Source of the DNA: Gymnopus androsaceus JB14
Taxonomy: Eukaryota; Basidiomycota; Agaricomycetes; Agaricales; Omphalotaceae
Length of the DNA stretch: 64,000 nucleotides
Reading direction: 5' to 3'
Assembly (NCBI GenBank): GCA_009733575.1
Contig: ML769445.1
Location: forward strand, 207,196-271,195
A program made the position numbers and the translations under genes. This document shows, in pieces, positions 59,901-64,000 of the stretch. The notes beneath the pieces were generated by a model. It was given only the letters and a program-made list of their open reading frames with translations. It made no database searches and was not told the origin of the DNA. The number at the start of each line of letters is the position of its first letter. The first letter of the stretch is position 1.

Positions 59901-62149
59901 CCAGCTCTATCACGACATGCACAGCGTAATCAAAAGCATCTATTTCTGTGTCGCAAAACAGAAGCTTCTTGATAACACGAAGGATATTTACATTTTTCAG
60001 AATGCCTCTGACCGCATCGAAAGTCTTTTTCGAGAGACTCGTACCCGAGACCACAATACAAACCCTGATGTTTTGGGGCTATCGCAGAATGTAGCTATGG
60101 CTACTGATCGGGCGAAGATATTCGAGAGAAGACCAAACATGAAGCAATCATCCCGACGTCTCTCATATGATGGAAGCGAGGGCATTGACCATGTCAATCC
60201 AGGTTATTTCACCGGTGATCTCTGTGTTGGTCATGTTGAACTTCCCAAGCCTTTCCGAGATGCCAAGTTTGCAGCTTCCGAAGTGTTGACCAAAGCTGGA
60301 CTCAGTTTTGACTTTGACGGGATTTTGGCTGAGGAAGGAGTGGATTTCTTGCGTCCTTTTGGCGGGAATGTATATCCTGGTCTTTCCCTTGATCATGACC
60401 GTTCCATCCCTGATGACTCCTTGGATTCCTCCAACCGAACTACCTCAAGTGCCCCAGCTTCCGCTTCCGATGTTAAGGCCGAATTGGAAGACAGTGAAAC
60501 GGATAACCTCCTTCATCTGGACGACTTCCTTGGTCCTGATCCTGATCACCCCGACACTATTACCACATCCGAAAACATTCCCAGCGATAGTTTGCATGTT
60601 ACACAGGACGACGGAACTGTCATCCAGATGAACAAGCTATTATTGCTTTCGACAATGTTCAAAGATGGAAAGCTGTCGAAGGACCGTATTCGACGTGCAC
60701 GTGGTTTCACTATGCCTACTAAAGTGGAGGAAGACGATGATATCCCACTTGGCGATGATACACTGCAGGTTCGGGATGTCGCAGTATGTCCAGTCCGTCT
60801 TGGAGACACGATTGCACTTGCAGTGTTAACCGTAACAGGATTGGAGAGGAAGGGAAAGAAGCATTTGATTTCTGTAGGGGAATCGGAGCTTCGAGATTCA
60901 AAAATGGATGTTTTCGTGAGTGGGCAGATTCTAAACCTATGCGAGTATCCCTTCGAGAATATTCCTTCTGAAGGCGATTCCGAACCTTCATTCACCACTC
61001 GTTGGGCATGGACAGGATCATTTGCAAGTTTCGCTCCATTGAAATCATTGCAGTCTCCAATAGGATCTACGGTACCCGAAGATGGATCCCGAAAGTCTCA
61101 TGTCATCCGCATCCCTGGCCGATTTGTCTTTGCAGTCTGTCCTGGCACAACACAACTCCTCTTAGATGATACTAGGCCATTCGCACAGGACTTGCGGTTG
61201 AATGGCCTGGACGTAACTTCCTGGATCTCGCACGATGTTCTCATTGATATAAAGGAAACCGAATTCGGAAGTATGAAAGCAGAAGAATTTGGCATCCTTC
61301 CTAGACTCGGGGCTTCGGAAACACTACCCTATAGGGACTCGGAGGGTATGCTCGGTTTCTGTATTGATACCATTTATTTCGCAAGCTCATATCTTTGGTA
61401 GGTCGCAAATCCTTTATTCTTGAAGAGCCTACACAAGAACTGGTTAGAAAGAAGAACGCATCTAGCGAGAAGCTCGATTGCTATCAGTGTGGTGCCGCTA
61501 TTGATGTGTCACTATTGCGAAGCCATGTAGGAGCTCATATCTTACTCGCAATGACAGGGGTTATTGAACCGAACCTACAAGAACCAGTACGTTCATATGC
61601 TTTTATGGAGTTTATTTACTCGTAATGTTTATATCTGTATAGATTTCTAACCCAGGTCACGCATGCGGTTTCTGTGGACGGTCCTGCGATGGACTGGAGA
61701 TGAAAGTTCTTGCACGTGAGAGGCAGTACCGCTTCTCATGTCCCCGAAAGCAAACATTTAAATATGTTTCTGCATTGAAACCGACAAAACGCCAACCTTC
61801 AACCAATGTCCCCGTATACTGTACTCTATGCCCTCTCCCATTAAATTCAAGTTCACCTCCAACGTTCTGGAAATATTCGATATTCGCTCACATCCGTGAG
61901 ATGCATCCCCATCATTGGGACATCAACACTCGAAAGCCATTCAATCTGCCAAAGGAGATGGATACTGTCAAGATTGACGAACTGGAGGTTGAAATGATAC
62001 TGAAGGCGGCGCATGTTGGTTCGAGGTTACCCATTAGTACTTCTATTGTTTCTCTTCCGTTTACTATATCCACCACATCATCTAATACCTCAAAGCGCAG
62101 CCAGCCTCCAGTAGATAGAGGAGGTAACAAGCGTCAAAAAGAAAAGTAA
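56954..62149 (+). CDS. Transposase-like protein with N- and C-terminal zinc motifs
   Basis: Large multi-exon protein of a family I recall as repeated in Agaricomycete genomes. ATG 56954 (MNNSRDSEWPEIDWDEDLDK). Zinc motif near 57635-57715: CPLCHTRIFSSHSYHLMRHQ. Candidate acidic catalytic residues in DDE order: MMDGIATTARIRR (58930s), ISTDGDAVFRLGCNQL (59280s), and DRIESLFRETRTR (60010s), the last like the E-helix of THAP9/P-type and related transposases; this assignment is inference. Between them are PLYELLCGMPGLNLTCGENF and YLSGKLG-unrelated helical parts (LLRYIAVLGALFDAFIQPFM, LAIAGHLLFGLYRSHTTSFM). The C-terminus has CYQCGAAIDVSLLRSHVGAH, CGFCGRSCDG and CTLCPLPLNSSSPPTFWKYS then AHIREMHPHHW. 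Introns fall near 57174, 58433, 59456, 61346 and 61590. Reading is open throughout, so the element may be young. Confidence 0.78.
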
Positions 62150-62339
62150 TTCGTAGCATACTCCTGTTTAGTTTAGCTAGTATACATGGTCCACAGAATC
62201 GATTGACTTTAACACCTCCTGACGTGGTTTAAGCACCTTGTCAGGATTTCGTACCACTTCTCAAAATTGGCCGATTATTCATTCGGTGTTTAAGATCGTC
62301 TTAAAAACATATTGCTGTGAGTCTAAGTGTTCCAAAAAA

Positions 62340-63078
62340 TCAAACTAAATCTATTTTATCAGTCTCCAATGACTCCAGAGGATACCGCTTATACATCCTT
62401 CTCATGTTCTCTCGATACTCTCTTCCGCGCGAGCCACTCCTTCCGGCATCAACCAAATTTGCTGCAAGAAGCTGCATTTCATGAAGAAGCTTTGGGCGAT
62501 CCGTCTCCTTCAAAGCCTCCATCAATCCTTCACCAGCTCTAACCATAGCTTGACGTAGAATGAAAAGTTCTCGCTGTGCAGCATCAGCGCGTATGATGGA
62601 AGTGTCGCGTTCATGAAGTGCATTGGTAACTTGACGTTTTATCTCACTGAGAAAGTCGCCACGATGAAGCAGGCGGTCGATCTCTTCTTGCTTGACATGG
62701 GTTGGGTACCTAAGATTCATGTCGGGAGGCCCAGCTTATTACTCAATGAGCAAGTATTAAGAAAATGATAATATTGGCACGTACCAGCTTCTTCAAACTG
62801 CTCTAGACTGCAGCTGGCAATCTCCCGAATTAAGGTCAGAGATTTTGCGAGTCCGCGACGTGTGTAAACGCTATTTGACCTGAGACAAGAATATTATTTA
62901 GTAAACAAGAGACTTGACAAGAACAATACAAAACTTACTTGAATTCATCGCCCCAGCCATCCAAATCATCCGGTGTGACTAGAGTATCACCTGGTTGGTA
63001 TTTTGTTGCAGCTGCAACTTGCTGAGCATCAAAGCTATCTTCATCCAAGAATCGCGACAGGAGGAGTTCGTAGTCCAT
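62340..63078 (-). CDS. Second transposon gene, helical protein of unknown function
   Basis: Exons 63078-62939, 62879-62785 and about 62730-62340 give roughly 210 aa. Starts MDYELLLSRFLDEDSFDAQQ, then TLVTPDDLDGWGDEFKSNSV, YTRRGLAKSLTLIREIASCS and LEQFEEAAGPPDMNLRYPTH. It ends in long charged helices (EEIDRLLHRGDFLSEIKRQV, FILRQAMVRAGEGLMEALKE, RGREYRENMRRMYKRYPLES). No catalytic or zinc motif. It converges on the transposase-like gene with under 200 bp between their stops and lies inside both inverted segments, so I take it as element-encoded, perhaps a partner or regulator of transposition. A captured host gene is possible. Confidence 0.7.
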
Positions 63079-63250
63079 GTAGAAACACGTCAGGTCACAA
63101 GAGTGACAACTTCTTTACCCTTTCGGAGGCCGTCCAGTCGGGATGTGGGCTGTGCTCATCACAAAAATCAGGTGGATATCAAGCGGATAATATTATAAGC
63201 GAGGAAAAGTAGTAGGGTACTCCTGGGGTCCTGGCATTCACTTTTTCCAG

Positions 63251-63287
63251 AGTCGGTTTAGTGAATCTACGTCCTGAACGCCCCTTG
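63251..63287 (-). repeat. Right subterminal inverted segment
   Basis: Inverted counterpart of 56541-56577: agtcggtttagtgaatcta and cgccccttg are present on the plus strand. It is separated from the right terminal repeat by the ~140-bp AT-rich motif array. Confidence 0.8.
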
Positions 63288-63295
63288 TTCGGGCC

Positions 63296-63434
63296 GGCAA
63301 ATTTTGCCAGTGGCAGACGCAAAATTTGCAAAGTTTTATGGCAAATTTTGTATAGCATGACGTAGTGCAAACTCTTTGGAGTGCGGCCAAATTTGCTGGA
63401 AATTACGGCAAAATTTGGAGCAGCAAAATTTGCC
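63296..63434. repeat. Array of GGCAAATTTTGCC-like motifs at right end
   Basis: Six variants of one near-palindrome in about 140 bp, both orientations: 63296-63308, 63319-63331, 63340-63350, 63385-63396, 63407-63418 and 63423-63434. Repeated subterminal words of this sort are often transposase-binding sites. No such array is visible at the left end. Confidence 0.75.
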
Positions 63435-63436
63435 GC

Positions 63437-63452
63437 CCCGAAACATCCCTAT
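63437..63452 (-). repeat. Right terminal inverted repeat of transposon
   Basis: cccgaaacatccctat, the inverse of the left end except for the last base, followed directly by TGACA at 63453-63457. Confidence 0.82.
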
Positions 63453-63457
63453 TGACA

Positions 63458-63678
63458 AGAAATATTTCATTCTTCACAAATTCATTGGCGATGTTGCATG
63501 GATGTGCGGTAGTGCAGAACCTCTATCTGATGAAGAAGAAGAAGACAATAAAGTACTCAGTAACGACAACTTTGATGTTGTTGTCCAAAAGCTGAACTCC
63601 CCTTTCATTGACTACTTTTTACGGGAGGGCACACTTGGCAAAGTCTGGGTTCCGAAGGAAGTTGGATTTTATTCATAA
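63458..63678 (+). pseudogene. Unrecognised host gene, 3' part after the transposon
   Basis: Continuation of exon 5 of the gene at 55346-56522. It reads KKYFILHKFIGDVAWMCGSA, EPLSDEEEEDNKVLSNDNFD, VVVQKLNSPFIDYFLREGTL and GKVWVPKEVGFYS, stop ending 63678. The 151 nt of exon 5 left of the element and these 221 nt sum to 372, divisible by three, and the codon at the join is in phase (PD then KK). An acidic stretch (SDEEEEDN) is the only compositional feature. Confidence 0.75.
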
Positions 63679-64000
63679 TGAAAAAAAGTTTTTCTTGCTA
63701 CAGTTTTGCGCTATTTTATCTCCAGAGCTTTTCAAACGTGAAATCTTCCAAGCTTGTTCCTTGCTGATATGCACAGTGAGCTAGGTATGTGCATCGCCCT
63801 ACGTTCGTGCAATATAAGTGCTTTCATTCTATTTGTCTCTGACATCACGAATTCCAGTCACCGTTTCTCCAAACTTGACTTCGATTATTCGATTAGCCGA
63901 AGCTTGTTCACTAAATGGACATCTTTGAATGGCCTTTTTTATTTATTTTGGCAACTTTAGGTCCTTACAAGAAACCCACAGGTATCTTCACTTGGGGGCA
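63679..64000. other. Window end, downstream of split gene
   Basis: About 320 bp of AT-rich 3' flank. A 68-codon frame at 63754-63960 has no recognisable domain. Nothing further supported. Confidence 0.45.

Larger units (their letters stand above)
56523..63452. mobile_element. 6.9-kb DNA transposon with two genes
   Basis: Ends: ttagggatgtttcggg at 56523-56538 and, inverted, cccgaaacatccctat at 63437-63452; 15 of 16 bases match. TGACA flanks both ends (56518-56522 and 63453-63457), a 5-bp target duplication. A second inverted pair lies inside the ends (56541-56577 and 63251-63287). Inside are a long plus-strand zinc-finger gene resembling a DDE transposase (56954-62149) and a minus-strand helical protein gene (62340-63078). 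Joining the flanks across one TGACA restores the host frame. The terminal TAGGGATG recalls hAT ends, but hAT elements duplicate 8 bp, so the superfamily is unclear. Confidence 0.82.

Noticed and set aside
56523..63452. Assignment of the transposon to hAT or to the KDZ group
   Set aside because: The ends resemble hAT, but the duplication is 5 bp rather than 8, and I see no hAT dimerisation motif or the cysteine clusters tied to KDZ. Left unassigned.

Overview
The window is nuclear DNA from a filamentous basidiomycete, most likely an Agaricomycete. Genes are dense, on both strands, and broken by many short GT-AG introns of about 50-60 nt. The protein set is fungal: paired P450s, a secreted GH3 glucosidase, HOPS and mRNA-export subunits, a DUF6593 protein, and a PPFWIFG-type small membrane protein of a kind I associate with mushrooms. 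I saw no rRNA, tRNA or CRISPR array. All gene models are my own splicing by eye.

Layout. 1-5.5 kb: two tandem cytochrome P450 genes (+), the first cut by the window edge. 5.6-7.7 kb: mitochondrial HSP60 (+) with heat-shock elements in its promoter. 8.2-31 kb: a run of minus-strand genes: a Shewanella-like phosphatase, an ankyrin protein, Mex67, Vps39/Vam6, a GH3 beta-glucosidase, a spartin/senescence-domain protein, a serine carboxypeptidase and a DUF1295 reductase. 31.2-33.9 kb: a GIT1-like MFS transporter (-) that carries a tandemly duplicated intron. 34-37 kb is gene-poor apart from a DUF6593 gene (+). 37.2-41.5 kb: a SANT/AT-hook protein and an F-box protein (-), the latter divergent from a short-chain dehydrogenase (+, 41.8-42.9 kb). 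43-47.1 kb: a small membrane protein and three related genes in tandem (-), one with TTP-type CCCH fingers. 47.4-47.8 kb: Sem1/Dss1 (-) with a base insertion in its most conserved motif. 48.1-50.9 kb: a second GIT1-like transporter (-) with a 271-bp foldback element in an intron. 51.9-55.1 kb: Tad2 tRNA deaminase and a sirtuin (+).

55.3-63.7 kb is the most interesting part. An unrecognised host gene (+) is split by a 6,930-bp DNA transposon (56,523-63,452). The element has 15-16-bp terminal inverted repeats, a 5-bp target-site duplication, a second inverted segment inside the ends, a long zinc-finger protein that looks like a DDE transposase, and a second opposing gene. Removing the element and one copy of the duplication makes the host reading frame continuous, which points to a recent insertion.

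Most genes here are unrelated housekeeping genes. The only local functional groupings are paralogues: the P450 pair, the two GIT1-like transporters and the three-gene CCCH-related family. Several conserved genes show apparent single-base shifts, which could be real lesions or consensus errors in the assembly.
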